In this document: in pieces, positions 53,253 through 62,609 of the stretch
Layout of the letters: every line of letters begins with the position of its first letter
Position numbering within the stretch: the stretch's first letter is position 1
Assembly: GCF_000684975.1 (NCBI RefSeq)
Contig: NZ_BAXZ01000025.1
Location: forward strand, 47,270-111,269
Source: Paraburkholderia acidipaludis NBRC 101816
GTDB lineage: Bacteria; Pseudomonadota; Gammaproteobacteria; Burkholderiales; Burkholderiaceae
Reading direction: 5' to 3'
Length of the DNA stretch: 64,000 bases
The notes under the pieces: generated by a model
The model's database searches: none
What the model was told of the DNA's origin: nothing
Seen by the model: only the letters and a program-made list of their open reading frames with translations
Program-made: the position numbers and the translations under genes

Positions 53253-54169
53253 CAAATTTTATCAAACGGGGGGTGGCGTCCCCCGCCCGGCACGGGGCGT
53301 TCGCGTTCGCCTTCGTGCCAAACCGCCTGGGCGGCAAGCGCGCCGCGTAGGGTCGTCCACTGCAGTTGCGCCGCCGCGGCCGCGCGCAGCACCTTGGGCA
53401 GTACCTCGAGCACCACGGGCCGGCCATCGGCGCTGCGCGCCGCATGGCCGTCGTGAACGAGCAGGATGTCGCGCGGCGCGAGACCCTGCAGCAGGCGGCG
53501 CGCGACTTTGCCGGCGTCGCGCTCGCGCGTGTCGAAGCCGCGCCGGGTCCAGCTCGCGAGGCGCAGGCCAAGCCCGCACAGCACCGGTTCGAGGAACGGG
53601 TTGCGCAGTCCCGCGGGGGCGCGGAAAAAGAGCGGACGCGTGCCGCTGATTTCGGCGAGCGTCTCCTGGGCGACCTCGATCTCTTGCCGCAGGGCGCCGG
53701 GGCCCGAGAGCGAGAAGGTGTGCCGGTGCCGCTGGCTATGGTTTTCGACGGCGTGGCCGCGCGCGACCATGGCCTCGATCCACTGCGGGTGCCGGCGCGC
53801 CAGATCGCCGATGCAGAAGAAGGTTGCGCGCGCACCATGCCGGTCGAGCAGGTCGAGCACGCGCGGCGTGACTTCGGGGTCGGGGCCGTCGTCGATGGTC
53901 AGGGCGATGCGGCGGTCGGCGCCGCCGGACGTATCGGGCAGGCGCGTCCAGTTCGGGCCGAGCAGGGCGCTCTTCGGCCAGAGCCCCGCAGCCGTCAGCA
54001 CGAGATGCGAGGCGACCACGCCGCTCGCCGCCCACGGCCAGGTTGCCGGTTGGGCCAGCACTGCCGCTGCCGCGCCGCCGTGCAACGCCGCCGTGCCCAG
54101 GATCAGCGGGGACGGTTTCCATCGGCGCACGCCTTCAGCGGCGTTTGTGTGCGGCGAGGGCGCGTTCAT
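53252..54169 (-). CDS. NodB-type polysaccharide deacetylase inside the APE-like operon
   Basis: A 305-aa protein. Two N-terminal hydrophobic stretches (about 20-40 and 45-65) probably anchor it in the inner membrane. NodB domain from ~80: motif 1 TIDDGPDPE, motif 2 HSQRH (ENHSQRHRH), motif 3 RAPAGLRNP, motif 4 near LLVHDGH. All metal-binding and catalytic residues are present, so it should remove an N- or O-acyl group from a sugar. This gene is not part of ape loci as I know them; it overlaps its neighbours by 4 and 1 bases and is clearly part of the operon. Confidence 0.87.
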   Translation of the reverse strand: MNAPSPHTNAAEGVRRWKPSPLILGTAALHGGAAAAVLAQPATWPWAASGVVASHLVLTAAGLWPKSALLGPNWTRLPDTSGGADRRIALTIDDGPDPEVTPRVLDLLDRHGARATFFCIGDLARRHPQWIEAMVARGHAVENHSQRHRHTFSLSGPGALRQEIEVAQETLAEISGTRPLFFRAPAGLRNPFLEPVLCGLGLRLASWTRRGFDTRERDAGKVARRLLQGLAPRDILLVHDGHAARSADGRPVVLEVLPKVLRAAAAAQLQWTTLRGALAAQAVWHEGERERPVPGGGRHPPFDKI

Positions 54170-56697
54170 GCGCGTCCTCCTTCGCGGCCGGCCGGAACGG
54201 CAGTCGAGGCCGACATCGACGACGCGGTGCGCCCGGTGTGGGCCGTCTGCGGCGCAAGGATCGCGGCAAATGCGAGAGCCAGCATCGCGCCGGGTCCGAC
54301 CGTGAGGCCGAACGTTTCGAGCAGCGGCACGCGCGAAAGCGCGAGCAGGCCGAAACCCGCGACTGTCGCGAGATTCGCGACCAGCAGCGAGACGAGCGTA
54401 GGCGGTGCGATCCGGGGCCCGGTATGCGGCGCATTTTCCGGCCGGCCCGCGCCATCGGTGCCGGGCTTGCAGAAGAACAGCGCGTAGTTCGAGCCCACGG
54501 CGACGATCAGCAGCATGCCGATGAGGTGCAGGATCGTCAGCGGCACGCCTGCCAGCGCAAAGCCCGCGGCGACGGCCAGTACCGCGGCGACGAGCGGAGC
54601 GAGCGCGCGCGCGGCCCGCAGCGGCGAACGCAGTGCGACGGCCAGCAGCACGGCGATACCCGCGAATCCCGCGAGCGAGAGGCGTATGGCCTCGCGCTCG
54701 TAGTTCACGTAGAGATGGTCGGCCTCGGTTTTGAGGTCGACGAACAGCGCGCCGGGCACGCCTGCACGCGAGACGGCGGCCTGGACCGGGGCGGCCTGTA
54801 CCGGCGATCCGTTGTTGTCGCGCGCCCGCAGCGCGAGCATGGCATTCCAGCCGTTCGCGTGCCGGGTCAGCAGCGAATCGACGGCGAGTGCCATCGAAGT
54901 GCCGCGCAGATCGGCGCGCGTGATCAGCGGCGCCTCGCGTGCCGCTTGAACGTCGGCGATGAATGGCGCGAACGCTTCCGGTTTGATGTCGACCGGCTGA
55001 TCGGCTGCGGCTTCGCGCATGCGGGCCGTCAGCGTGGCGGCGTCGGGTAGGCTCGCGCGGCGTGCGCGTTGCGTCGCGTCGCTCGGCAGATAGCGAGCCG
55101 GACTTTCGAAGCCCGCGAGCACCCCCTGGTCCACGAGCGGCTGCAGTTGCGCGCCGATCTTCTCGGCGTCTTCGAGCGCGGCCTGTTCGCTGGCGGCGGG
55201 AATGGCCACCAGGTAGCGCACGTCGGGGGCGCCAAGGTCGGCGCGCAGCCGCTCGTCCAGCGTGCGGCTCGCCTCCGGCACCGGGCTCAGCGCTTCGAGC
55301 TCGTGGCTCCAGAGACTGCCGCGATGCAATGCGAGCACGGCGAGTGCGCCGAGCGTGAGCGCCGCGAGCGGCCAGCGCAGGCGCGGCGCGGCCTGCGCGA
55401 TGCGCGCGAGCCGTGCGCCGATGCCCGAGACGTCGCGTATCGCCACTGGGCCGCCCTGCAAACGCGGCAGCACATAGCGCGTGACGAGCGCCGCCGCCGT
55501 CAATCCCGCGATCGAGTAGACGCCGAGCTGCACGAGACCCGGAAAGCTGGAGAACACCAGCGAGGCGAAACCGCACACCGACGTGAGCACGCCAAGGCGG
55601 ATCGTCGGCCAGTATGCGGCGATCCATGCGCGCAACGGGTGAGGCGTCTGCGCCGTCGCACCCCCCTGGGCGGACTGCACGAAGAGATAGATCGAGTAGT
55701 CGACCGCCTCGCCGATCAGCGTCGTGCCGAAACCCAGTGTCAGTCCTTGAACCGTGCCGAATGCGAGGCTCACCGCCGCGATGCCCGCCGCCACGCCGGA
55801 AAGCACGGGCAACAAGCCGAGTCCGAGCGTGCGCGGCGAACGGTAGATCGTCAGCAGGAGCGCGACGATCAGCACGAGACTCAGGGTCGAGATGCGCTCC
55901 ACGTCGTGGCGGATCAGGTCGCGCGTTTCGACGGAAAACACGCCGGGGCCGCTCAGCTCGATCCGGTATGACGACGCGGCCGGCAGCGCATGCGTGGCCG
56001 TGTCGAACGCACGATGAACGGCGTCGATGGCGCGCGCCTGCGCGTCGGTATCGGAGCCCGCCGCGGCGATCTGCGCGACCAGCACGGCGCGCGTGCCGTC
56101 GCGCGAGGCCCATGCGCCGTCGCGGCTCGCGGGTTGCGCGGTGCTGTCGAGCTGGCCGATCAGCGCGGGGATTTCACCGGTCGGGTCGCGCGGCAACAGG
56201 TCCTTGGCGACAAGACCCGCCGACGAGCTCAGCAAATCGAGGCTCTGGCCCAGCGCGTCATGCAGGCCGGCCGCCGTGAAGCGCTGCGGTGTGACTGCCG
56301 GGCTCAGCAGATAGCGATGCGCGAACACGAACTGCTCGTCGCGCGCATCGTCCGCGGTTTCGCCGTTGTTGACGGCCGCGAACTGCGGGGCGGTACGCAA
56401 CGTCGCCGCCACCTGCCGCGAGATCCGTGCGCGCCCGGGCGCATCGCCGCCTTCGATCGAGACGAGGATCAGCCGCAGGGCCGGGCCCTCGCGCAATTGA
56501 TCCACGAGCACCCGCTGGCGCGCGTCCGGCGTGCGAGGCAGGAAGGCGGAGAGGTCCGCGCTGAAGTGGGCGCGCGCGATCGCCGCCGCGCAGGCGAGCA
56601 GGAGCAGCAGCCAGATCAGCACCGCGCGCCGCTCCAGGGCCCGCGCCAGCGCGTGCGGGCCTCGGGTGGGCGGCGTGGACCGGGTGGGGGTGTTCAT
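54166..56697 (-). CDS. MMPL/RND-family exporter of the APE-like pathway
   Basis: An 843-aa inner-membrane protein with the RND/MMPL arrangement: one N-terminal helix (~28-46), a periplasmic loop, five helices (~265-420), then the same plan repeated in the second half (one helix ~440, loop, five helices ~640-800). GFGTTLIGEAVDYSIYLFVQ and LIGMLLIVAVGSNYALFFCK occupy equivalent places. The MMPL class exports large lipids (mycolate lipids, aryl polyenes, xanthomonadin). It should move the finished lipid to the periplasm for the LolA-like carrier encoded 24 bases upstream. Confidence 0.88.
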   Translation of the reverse strand: MNTPTRSTPPTRGPHALARALERRAVLIWLLLLLACAAAIARAHFSADLSAFLPRTPDARQRVLVDQLREGPALRLILVSIEGGDAPGRARISRQVAATLRTAPQFAAVNNGETADDARDEQFVFAHRYLLSPAVTPQRFTAAGLHDALGQSLDLLSSSAGLVAKDLLPRDPTGEIPALIGQLDSTAQPASRDGAWASRDGTRAVLVAQIAAAGSDTDAQARAIDAVHRAFDTATHALPAASSYRIELSGPGVFSVETRDLIRHDVERISTLSLVLIVALLLTIYRSPRTLGLGLLPVLSGVAAGIAAVSLAFGTVQGLTLGFGTTLIGEAVDYSIYLFVQSAQGGATAQTPHPLRAWIAAYWPTIRLGVLTSVCGFASLVFSSFPGLVQLGVYSIAGLTAAALVTRYVLPRLQGGPVAIRDVSGIGARLARIAQAAPRLRWPLAALTLGALAVLALHRGSLWSHELEALSPVPEASRTLDERLRADLGAPDVRYLVAIPAASEQAALEDAEKIGAQLQPLVDQGVLAGFESPARYLPSDATQRARRASLPDAATLTARMREAAADQPVDIKPEAFAPFIADVQAAREAPLITRADLRGTSMALAVDSLLTRHANGWNAMLALRARDNNGSPVQAAPVQAAVSRAGVPGALFVDLKTEADHLYVNYEREAIRLSLAGFAGIAVLLAVALRSPLRAARALAPLVAAVLAVAAGFALAGVPLTILHLIGMLLIVAVGSNYALFFCKPGTDGAGRPENAPHTGPRIAPPTLVSLLVANLATVAGFGLLALSRVPLLETFGLTVGPGAMLALAFAAILAPQTAHTGRTASSMSASTAVPAGREGGRA

Positions 56698-56721
56698 CGG
56701 CTCGTCACCAGGCGCGAACGC

Positions 56722-57405
56722 TTAGTTCGTCGTCCCGTTCGCCGCGGCCGCGAGCGGCTGCAGCCGCATTAGCGAATGGTCGCCGCCCGGTTGCTCGATC
56801 GCCACGCTGCGCAGCACGTCGGCAGTGCCTTCCAGCGTGATCGTGCTCACCACCTTCAGCATGCGTGCGTCGCGCGGCGTGAGCGTGAGGGTCCAGTCTT
56901 CGCCGTTGCCGGCGAGCGCGATCTGATACGTCTCTTCGAGCGCGGGCCGGTTGCCCGTGAGCGTCGCGCGGATGCTTTCGATGAACGCGCCGAGTTCCGG
57001 ATAGCGCGCCAGCGGCAGCGTATAGGTGTGGTTGTTGCGATCGACGGTGAGCATGTCGCCGTCAACAACCAGGTGCTCCGGCTTCGGGCTCAGCGTGTTC
57101 TTTTCCAGATGGTCGGGCGCGACGAACACGAGCTCGCCGGACGATTCGATAGGCTGCGCAGCGATCGCGAGGTACTTCGTCTCCTTGAACGAGGCGCGGC
57201 CCGACTTGCGCTGGGCGAGCGCGGCCATGAGTCGATCGAGCGTCCAGCTGGAAGACGTGGCGGCAGCGGCCGGCGTAGCGGAGGCCGCGCCGGCGAATGC
57301 CGGCGTAAGGGCGCCGAGCGCGACGGCAAGGCCGGCGCACGCTACGGCGCGGCGCAAGGTGCACCGTGAAGCCAAATGACGGGCGGGACGGCGGGAGGCG
57401 CTCAT
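56722..57405 (-). CDS. LolA-like periplasmic lipid carrier
   Basis: A 227-aa exported protein with signal peptide (AVACAGLAVALGALTPAFAGA). The mature domain has the LolA/LolB incomplete-barrel pattern: LMAALAQRKSGRASFKETKYL, SSGELVFVAPDHLEKNTLSP (quoted in part), VVDGDMLTVDRNNHTY, LARYPELGAF. Members in ape loci are thought to carry the product through the periplasm. The ATG at 57405 overlaps the acyltransferase stop (ATGA). True LolA for lipoproteins normally sits elsewhere beside ftsK, so this is a dedicated copy. Confidence 0.87.
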   Translation of the reverse strand: MSASRRPARHLASRCTLRRAVACAGLAVALGALTPAFAGAASATPAAAATSSSWTLDRLMAALAQRKSGRASFKETKYLAIAAQPIESSGELVFVAPDHLEKNTLSPKPEHLVVDGDMLTVDRNNHTYTLPLARYPELGAFIESIRATLTGNRPALEETYQIALAGNGEDWTLTLTPRDARMLKVVSTITLEGTADVLRSVAIEQPGGDHSLMRLQPLAAAANGTTN

Positions 57406-58454
57406 GCGTCGGAGGTCTCCTGGGCGGCGAGGCGCGCGTGCTGCACGTCGGCACGGCGCACGCCATAAGCGTTTCTCGCCACGCGCGCGGCAATGGCTCC
57501 CTGCTTCGCCGTGGCCGGCGCCTCGGCCGCTTCGACCGTGTCGGCTGCCTGCGCGGTCTGCCAGAAGTCGAAGTAGTTGAACCAGTTGTACGGCGCCGTG
57601 CGGCAATGGCGGTCGAGCAGCGTCACATAGCGCGCAAGTGCGGCCTCGATGGCGGCGGCGCGCGCTTCGCGCGGCGTGTGCGTGAAGTCGGCGAGCGTCT
57701 CGAAGCGCACGTCGTAACGGTTGCCGCCGCGATAGAGGCCCGTCATGAAGATCACGGGGCGCTTGAGCATCGCCGCCATGTAGAGCGGCCCGAGCGGGAA
57801 CGACGCGGGCTTGCCGAGAAAAGGCATGCAGCGCGCCGAGGCGGTGTCTTCCAGCAGCGTGCGGTCGGCCAGCATGCCGACCATGCAGTTCTGGTCGAGC
57901 CGTTCGTTCACGCGCAGCATGGAATCGATCTGCCCGAGCGGGATCACTTCCGGCTGGGCGGCCGGGTTCACGGCGGCGATCGTCGCGTTGATCTTGCGCG
58001 CGTTCTCCTCGTACATCGTGACGACCACGCGCAAGCCCGGCCGCGTGCGGCCGAGCGCGCGCACGACCTCGAAGCTGCCCAGATGGCCGCCCATCAGGAA
58101 CGCGCCGCGTCCGCTCTCGAGCGCTTCGTCGACGAGTTCGTGTCCCTGCGGACGGATGTCGAAGAGGTCGAAGCGTTCGTTGATCAGGTAGAGGCGGTCG
58201 TGGATCGTCGTCGCGAAGGTGAACAGGTGCCGGTAGACCTCGCGCCAGTGCGCGCGGCGCCCCAGCACGCGGCTCAGATACGCGCGCGAGGCAGCCCGCA
58301 CCTGCGGCGAGAACAGCATGTAATAGCCCGTGCACAGATGCACGAGGACGCGCGAGGCGCGGCGGCCCATGCGCAGTGACAGCCATGTCATGGCGCGCAG
58401 CAACAGCGTGTTGCCGCGCTCTTCTTGCTGGGTCCAGTCGGTGCGCTTGATCAT
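57402..58454 (-). CDS. LpxL-like lysophospholipid-type acyltransferase
   Basis: A 350-aa inner-membrane-associated acyltransferase. The catalytic HX4E is His124-Glu129 (GGHLGSFE). A membrane-binding N-terminal part (LRAMTWLSLRMGRRASRVLVHL shortened) precedes it, and MLADRTLLED and MPFLGKPASFPLGP form the acyl/acceptor motifs. It probably transfers the polyene or a fatty acid to a sugar. In E. coli and Xenorhabdus ape loci, an acyltransferase is fused to a glycosyltransferase; here they are separate (the GT2 is at 62610). Overlaps neighbours by 4 bases on both sides. Confidence 0.87.
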   Translation of the reverse strand: MIKRTDWTQQEERGNTLLLRAMTWLSLRMGRRASRVLVHLCTGYYMLFSPQVRAASRAYLSRVLGRRAHWREVYRHLFTFATTIHDRLYLINERFDLFDIRPQGHELVDEALESGRGAFLMGGHLGSFEVVRALGRTRPGLRVVVTMYEENARKINATIAAVNPAAQPEVIPLGQIDSMLRVNERLDQNCMVGMLADRTLLEDTASARCMPFLGKPASFPLGPLYMAAMLKRPVIFMTGLYRGGNRYDVRFETLADFTHTPREARAAAIEAALARYVTLLDRHCRTAPYNWFNYFDFWQTAQAADTVEAAEAPATAKQGAIAARVARNAYGVRRADVQHARLAAQETSDA

Positions 58455-60331
58455 GGGTGCGGGCCTTCCTGGGTGAGGGGTAACGCGAGGGGTTGCTGAA
58501 CCGACAAGGTGCCGCTCGCGACATTGCGCTCGCCGGCCTGCACGGTAAAGCGAATCGCGCCGTTTGCGGTGGCGTCGAACGCGAGATCGAGCGGCTCGCC
58601 GGGCGCGGCCGGGCTCAGGAACTTCGCGGCGCCGAGCCGCCAGGCGTCCATTGGGCGGTTCAGGGCCGAGCCGATGGCCTCGATGGCGTGGTCGAGCAGC
58701 ACGACGCCGGGCACGATGGGGCGGCCCGGGAAGTGGCCCGGCAAGGCGGGGTGGTCGGCGGGTATCGTGAAGGAAACGGTGATGACGCCGGTCGCCTTGC
58801 CGGTAGCGGCTGCCGTGCTCGCCGCACTTGCGCCGGCCTCGGCCGTTGCGGTCCCTGCCGGAACGCCTCGCGTGTGGCGCGCGGCCAGTGCCGCGAGGAC
58901 GTGATGCGGCAGCTTGCCGGTCTCGTTGCGTGGCAGCGCATCGACGAACACGAGCGGGCGCGGCATGAACGCGGCGTCGATGCGCTCGCGCAGCGCCCGC
59001 AGCAGATCGGCGGCACTCAGCGTTGGCGCGACCACGAGTGCGATCAAGCGCGTTACCGGTTCGCGGTGCGCGTCTTCGTTCGCGTCGCCGCGTTCATTGG
59101 GCATGAAGAAAACGCCGTCGACCACGCCCGGGATCGCGTTGAGTTGATGGTTCAGATAGGCGAGCGAGGTGCGCTTGCCCGCGATGTTGATGAGATCCGC
59201 CTTGCGTCCGTGCAGCAGGAAGCGGTGCGCATCGAGCACTTCGAGCGCATCGCCCATCGGCACCGGCGTTTCCACGTGACCGCCCGAGACCCAGATCGTG
59301 GGGCCTTCGTCGCCTTCGGCATCCTCGCCGGCCGGCGAGGCGGCGCGCGCGTCGAGGCGGATCTGCGGCAGCAGTTCCCACGTCGCGCCCCGCGCGGTAC
59401 GGCGGGTCGCGATCTGGCCGGTTTCCGTGCTGCCGTAAATCTCGACCAACGGGGCGTTCAGACGCGCCTCGGCTTCGCACGCAAGTTTTTCCGCAAGCGG
59501 CGCCGTCGCGCTGAGCACGAGCGCGGCGTCGGGCAACGGCGCTTCGGTCGCGAGCAGCGCGCGCAGGTGGATCGGCGAGGTCACGAGCACGCGCGGCTGC
59601 GGCACGGTTTCGAGTTCGGCACGGATATCGACCGGATAGAACGGCTGGCGGTTGCTGAAGGCGAGACCGCCGATCAGCGCGAGCAGCACCGTCGATTCGA
59701 AGCCGTACATGTGCTGCGCGGGCACCGTGCCGATCAGCGTGGACGTCGTGTTTCCGGCTTGCGCGCGGGCTTCGCCATGCGCGTCGAGCAGCCCGAGGCG
59801 CTGCGCCGCCGCGCGCACATTGGCGACGAGGAAGCCCCAGGTCTTGCGGTGCGGCACCGGCGCGCCGGTCGAGCCGGAGGTGAAGACGTAGGCCATGATG
59901 CGTGCCGCGTCGATCTGGGGCACGTCGAAGGGCGCATCGTCGCCGACATCGCGGCCGTTCGCCGCCGCCGCGTCTTCGACGCGGCCTTCGGGGTAGCGAA
60001 AGCGCGGCAGGTCGATCGCGCAGTCGGGCGTGTCGTGCAGGCAAAACGCGTCGGGGGCGAACGTGGCGAGCTGGCGCACCGTTTCCGGTGTGTGGGTGGA
60101 CGGCAGCAGGCTGATCCGGTGGGAGACGAGTGCCGCGCACAGGCTCACGGCAAAACGGTAGCGGTCGCGGCAGACGTTGAACACGTGAGCGCCCGGCGGC
60201 AGCGCGGCCGCCACCCGCGCCACGTCGGCGAGGAACGCACGCGCCGTGACCGGGGAACCGTCGCACCAGGCAATCACCTGGCGGGGTGCAGTGTGAAAAA
60301 TCAACGGATGGGTCGGCATAACGGTCGACAT
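58451..60331 (-). CDS. AMP-dependent acyl-ACP/CoA ligase fused to a hotdog dehydratase (ApeH-ApeI-like)
   Basis: A 626-aa two-domain protein. Residues ~10-480: adenylating enzyme with VFTSGSTGAPVPHRK (149-163), VEIYGSTETGQ and catalytic Lys in NETGKLPHH; it should activate an aryl starter acid and load the ACP. Residues ~500-615: hotdog dehydratase with HPALPGHFPGRPIVPGVVLLDHA shown by its catalytic core GHFPGRPIVPG. In other loci these are separate genes (ApeH, ApeI). ATG at 60331 or 60319 (M1 or M5) could start it; no strong ribosome site. Overlaps the acyltransferase by 4 bases. Confidence 0.87.
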   Translation of the reverse strand: MSTVMPTHPLIFHTAPRQVIAWCDGSPVTARAFLADVARVAAALPPGAHVFNVCRDRYRFAVSLCAALVSHRISLLPSTHTPETVRQLATFAPDAFCLHDTPDCAIDLPRFRYPEGRVEDAAAANGRDVGDDAPFDVPQIDAARIMAYVFTSGSTGAPVPHRKTWGFLVANVRAAAQRLGLLDAHGEARAQAGNTTSTLIGTVPAQHMYGFESTVLLALIGGLAFSNRQPFYPVDIRAELETVPQPRVLVTSPIHLRALLATEAPLPDAALVLSATAPLAEKLACEAEARLNAPLVEIYGSTETGQIATRRTARGATWELLPQIRLDARAASPAGEDAEGDEGPTIWVSGGHVETPVPMGDALEVLDAHRFLLHGRKADLINIAGKRTSLAYLNHQLNAIPGVVDGVFFMPNERGDANEDAHREPVTRLIALVVAPTLSAADLLRALRERIDAAFMPRPLVFVDALPRNETGKLPHHVLAALAARHTRGVPAGTATAEAGASAASTAAATGKATGVITVSFTIPADHPALPGHFPGRPIVPGVVLLDHAIEAIGSALNRPMDAWRLGAAKFLSPAAPGEPLDLAFDATANGAIRFTVQAGERNVASGTLSVQQPLALPLTQEGPHP

Positions 60332-60372
60332 AACTTCGGCTGGAACAAAAAACACCGGCGAGGCGGCGCCGC

Positions 60373-61056
60373 TCACCTCGTGGCCCGCACCGGCTCTAGC
60401 CGGGACTGCCGGTAAGCGCGCATCGCCGCGAGCATGCCGGAGTGCCGCTCGCGCGGCAGTGCAAAGCGCCGGCAGGCATGCTCGGCAACGAACATCGCGC
60501 CGACCAGCGGCAACGCCACATAGTTGGCGAATGTCGCCCACGCAACGATCGGCGCGAGGGCAAACATCAGCGTCGAAACGGCCGCGGTCGCCACGAAGAA
60601 CAGTGTCCACGCCAGCGTGATCCGCCGCGTGTAGCGCGCGATCGCCGGCGAGAGCGCGCCACGAATCATCGCCGCGAACTGCGTGCAGAGCGGAACGCGC
60701 CCGAGGACCAGCGTGCGGCCGAACAGCAGCGCCATCCCGAGGTTGAAACTCACATGCTCGATGTATAGGCCCCATTCGAAATGACGAGCAAGCGGCGTGC
60801 GCGCAGCCCAGAGCGCGGCGGCCGCGAGCGCCCAGAGCGGTAGCCACGCGGCGCGCTGCGGCGAGCGGACGGCGGCGGCCAGAGCGATGGCCAGCGGCGG
60901 CAGCAGCGCCATGGCGAGCCCAAGTCCGTGCTCGCCGGGCGTCGCGACGGCGTGGTGCGCCAGCAGCTGATACGCGGCCACGGCGGCGATCGCCAGCGCG
61001 GCACGGACGAAACCGCCGTACGGTGCGTGGTGATGTGGGGTGGGCGGGCGCGGCAT
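60373..61056 (-). CDS. Integral membrane protein heading the APE-like operon (COG4648-like)
   Basis: A 227-aa protein with about six predicted helices (ALAIAAVAAYQLLAHHA, LAMALLPPLAIALAAAV, PLWALAAAALWAA, then after a hydrophilic loop FNLGMALLFGRTL, TLFFVATAAVSTLMFAL, YVALPLVGAMFVAEHACRR). Sequence style and place beside the AMP-ligase match the uncharacterised COG4648 membrane protein of ape loci. The ATG at 61056 is used; a TTG two codons earlier is possible. It is the first gene of a ten-gene leftward operon reaching 50298. Confidence 0.75.
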   Translation of the reverse strand: MPRPPTPHHHAPYGGFVRAALAIAAVAAYQLLAHHAVATPGEHGLGLAMALLPPLAIALAAAVRSPQRAAWLPLWALAAAALWAARTPLARHFEWGLYIEHVSFNLGMALLFGRTLVLGRVPLCTQFAAMIRGALSPAIARYTRRITLAWTLFFVATAAVSTLMFALAPIVAWATFANYVALPLVGAMFVAEHACRRFALPRERHSGMLAAMRAYRQSRLEPVRATR

Positions 61057-61554
61057 GATCAATAGGCTTTAGCAGTGAGTGGCGGTCTTCGTCGGTTGCG
61101 GACGGCGTCGGCGCGGTGCGTCGGTACACCTGCTCCGTGGCCGCCCGGTATTTATCACAGGAATAACGGTTCGTGGGATTGCGGCAGGCGTATTTTAGGG
61201 CCGCGGCGGGGCATCTTTCAGACGGCATGGGGATCGTTTGTAACCGTTTGTATGGCTCGCCGGACGGCCGCATCACCCTACAATCCGATTACATCCCAGG
61301 CCGCTTAGGCGTCGCGGCCCCGTTGTATCCCAAAATACGGATGCCCCGCATCCTAACGTCTGTAACCTTTCGGCGGCGCGTACCGTATACGCACCGGAAC
61401 CCATCGTCTAAAATCCGCGTAACTTTTACCAAATCGACTCCAAACCCAGGCGGGCGGGGCGGCGGGCAAGAGCCGGGAAGCCGGCGGTGTCCTTGTCCTG
61501 CGCGGGGGCGCCGCCCCCGGTTGTGCGCACGGCCCGTACCGTTTGATCGCACGC
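61057..61554. promoter_or_regulatory. Divergent control region of the two APE-like operons
   Basis: About 500 bases with no gene. It holds a direct repeat CGTTTGTA at 61235-61242 and 61245-61252, exactly 10 bases (one helical turn) apart, and an inverted repeat GCGTA-CCGTA-TACGC near 61377-61391. TGTAACC occurs at the first repeat and again near 61370. These suit activator or repressor binding. I could not assign promoter boxes confidently. No dedicated regulator gene is in the cluster. Confidence 0.45.
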
Positions 61555-61818
61555 ATGATGAACGCACTGGAACACGAGCTTGCCGCGCTGATCGTCGGCG
61601 AACTGAATCTCGAAGATGTCTCGCTCGACGACGTGAACGCCGAAACGCAGCTCTATGGCGAAGGCTTCGGGCTCGACTCGATCGACATTCTCGAAATCGC
61701 ACTGCTGATCTCGAAGAAGTACGGCTTCGAGCTGCGCTCCGACAATCCGGATAACGAAAAGATCTTCGCGACGCTCGGCTCGCTGGCGGCCTATGTCGCC
61801 GCGCATCGCGTGCGCTGA
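61555..61818 (+). CDS. Acyl carrier protein of the APE-like pathway
   Basis: An 87-aa carrier protein. Phosphopantetheine site: Ser42 in GLDSIDILEIAL. Helices I-IV are recognisable. It holds the growing chain for ketosynthase, reductase and dehydratases. Two adjacent ATGs (61555 and 61558) can start it; neither has a clear ribosome site, and a TTG lies at 61543. It is the only ACP gene in the window, while known ape loci have two. First gene of the rightward operon, 40 bases before the ketoreductase. Confidence 0.9.
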   Translation: MMNALEHELAALIVGELNLEDVSLDDVNAETQLYGEGFGLDSIDILEIALLISKKYGFELRSDNPDNEKIFATLGSLAAYVAAHRVR

Positions 61819-61858
61819 ACGTGCGCGAACGTCAAGCGCGAATGAGAGGAGAGAGTCG

Positions 61859-62575
61859 ATGCGTGCACTCGTGACAGGCGGCAGCGGAGCGCTTGGCCAG
61901 GCCATTTGCCTCGCGCTCGCCGAGGCCGGCCATGAGGTGTGGGTTCACGCCAATCGCCGCGCGGCCGAAGCCGAAGCGGTCGCGCAACGCATTGCCGACG
62001 CGGGCGGCACGGCGCACGCCATCACGTTCGACGTGACCGACGCCGACGCCGCCGAGGCCGCGCTCGCCCCGCTCATCGATCACACGCCGGTGCAGATTCT
62101 CGTCAACAACGCGGGCGCGCACGACGACGCGCCCTTGGCCGGCATGACGCGCAACCAGTGGCGCAAGGTGATCGACGTTTCGCTCAACGGCTTTTTCAAC
62201 GTCACGCAGCCGCTCCTGCTGCCGATGATCCGCACGCGGCATGGCCGCATCGTCAATATCGCGTCGCTCGCGGGCGTCATGGGCAATCGCGGGCAGGTCA
62301 ATTACTCGGCAGCCAAGGCCGGGCTGATCGGCGCGACGAAGGCGCTCTCGCTCGAAGTGGCCTCGCGCGGCATCACGGTCAACGCGATCGCGCCGGGCAT
62401 CATCGCTTCGCCCATGGTGGAGCACGCGTTCCCCGCCGAACGCATCAAGCAGCTCGTGCCGGCGCAGCGCGCGGGCCAGCCCGAGGAGGTCGCCGCCATG
62501 GTGGCGTACCTCGTCTCCGATGCGGCCGCCTACGTAACCGGGCAGGTATTGTCGATCAACGGCGGACTTGCCTGA
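61859..62575 (+). CDS. 3-oxoacyl-ACP reductase (FabG-like SDR; ApeQ-like)
   Basis: A 238-aa NADPH-dependent short-chain dehydrogenase reducing the ketoacyl-ACP after each condensation. Cofactor loop TGGSGALG (6-13), NNAG (83-86), catalytic Ser136, Tyr149 and Lys153 (NIASLAG, VNYSAAKAG). PGII near residue 175 and a C-terminal SINGGLA are typical of FabG. A strong AGAGGAGAGAG precedes the ATG at 61859. Lies between the ACP and glycosyltransferase genes. Confidence 0.92.
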   Translation: MRALVTGGSGALGQAICLALAEAGHEVWVHANRRAAEAEAVAQRIADAGGTAHAITFDVTDADAAEAALAPLIDHTPVQILVNNAGAHDDAPLAGMTRNQWRKVIDVSLNGFFNVTQPLLLPMIRTRHGRIVNIASLAGVMGNRGQVNYSAAKAGLIGATKALSLEVASRGITVNAIAPGIIASPMVEHAFPAERIKQLVPAQRAGQPEEVAAMVAYLVSDAAAYVTGQVLSINGGLA

Positions 62576-62609
62576 GCGCGCGCCAGCGCCCTCGGGTTCC
62601 TGTTCCATC

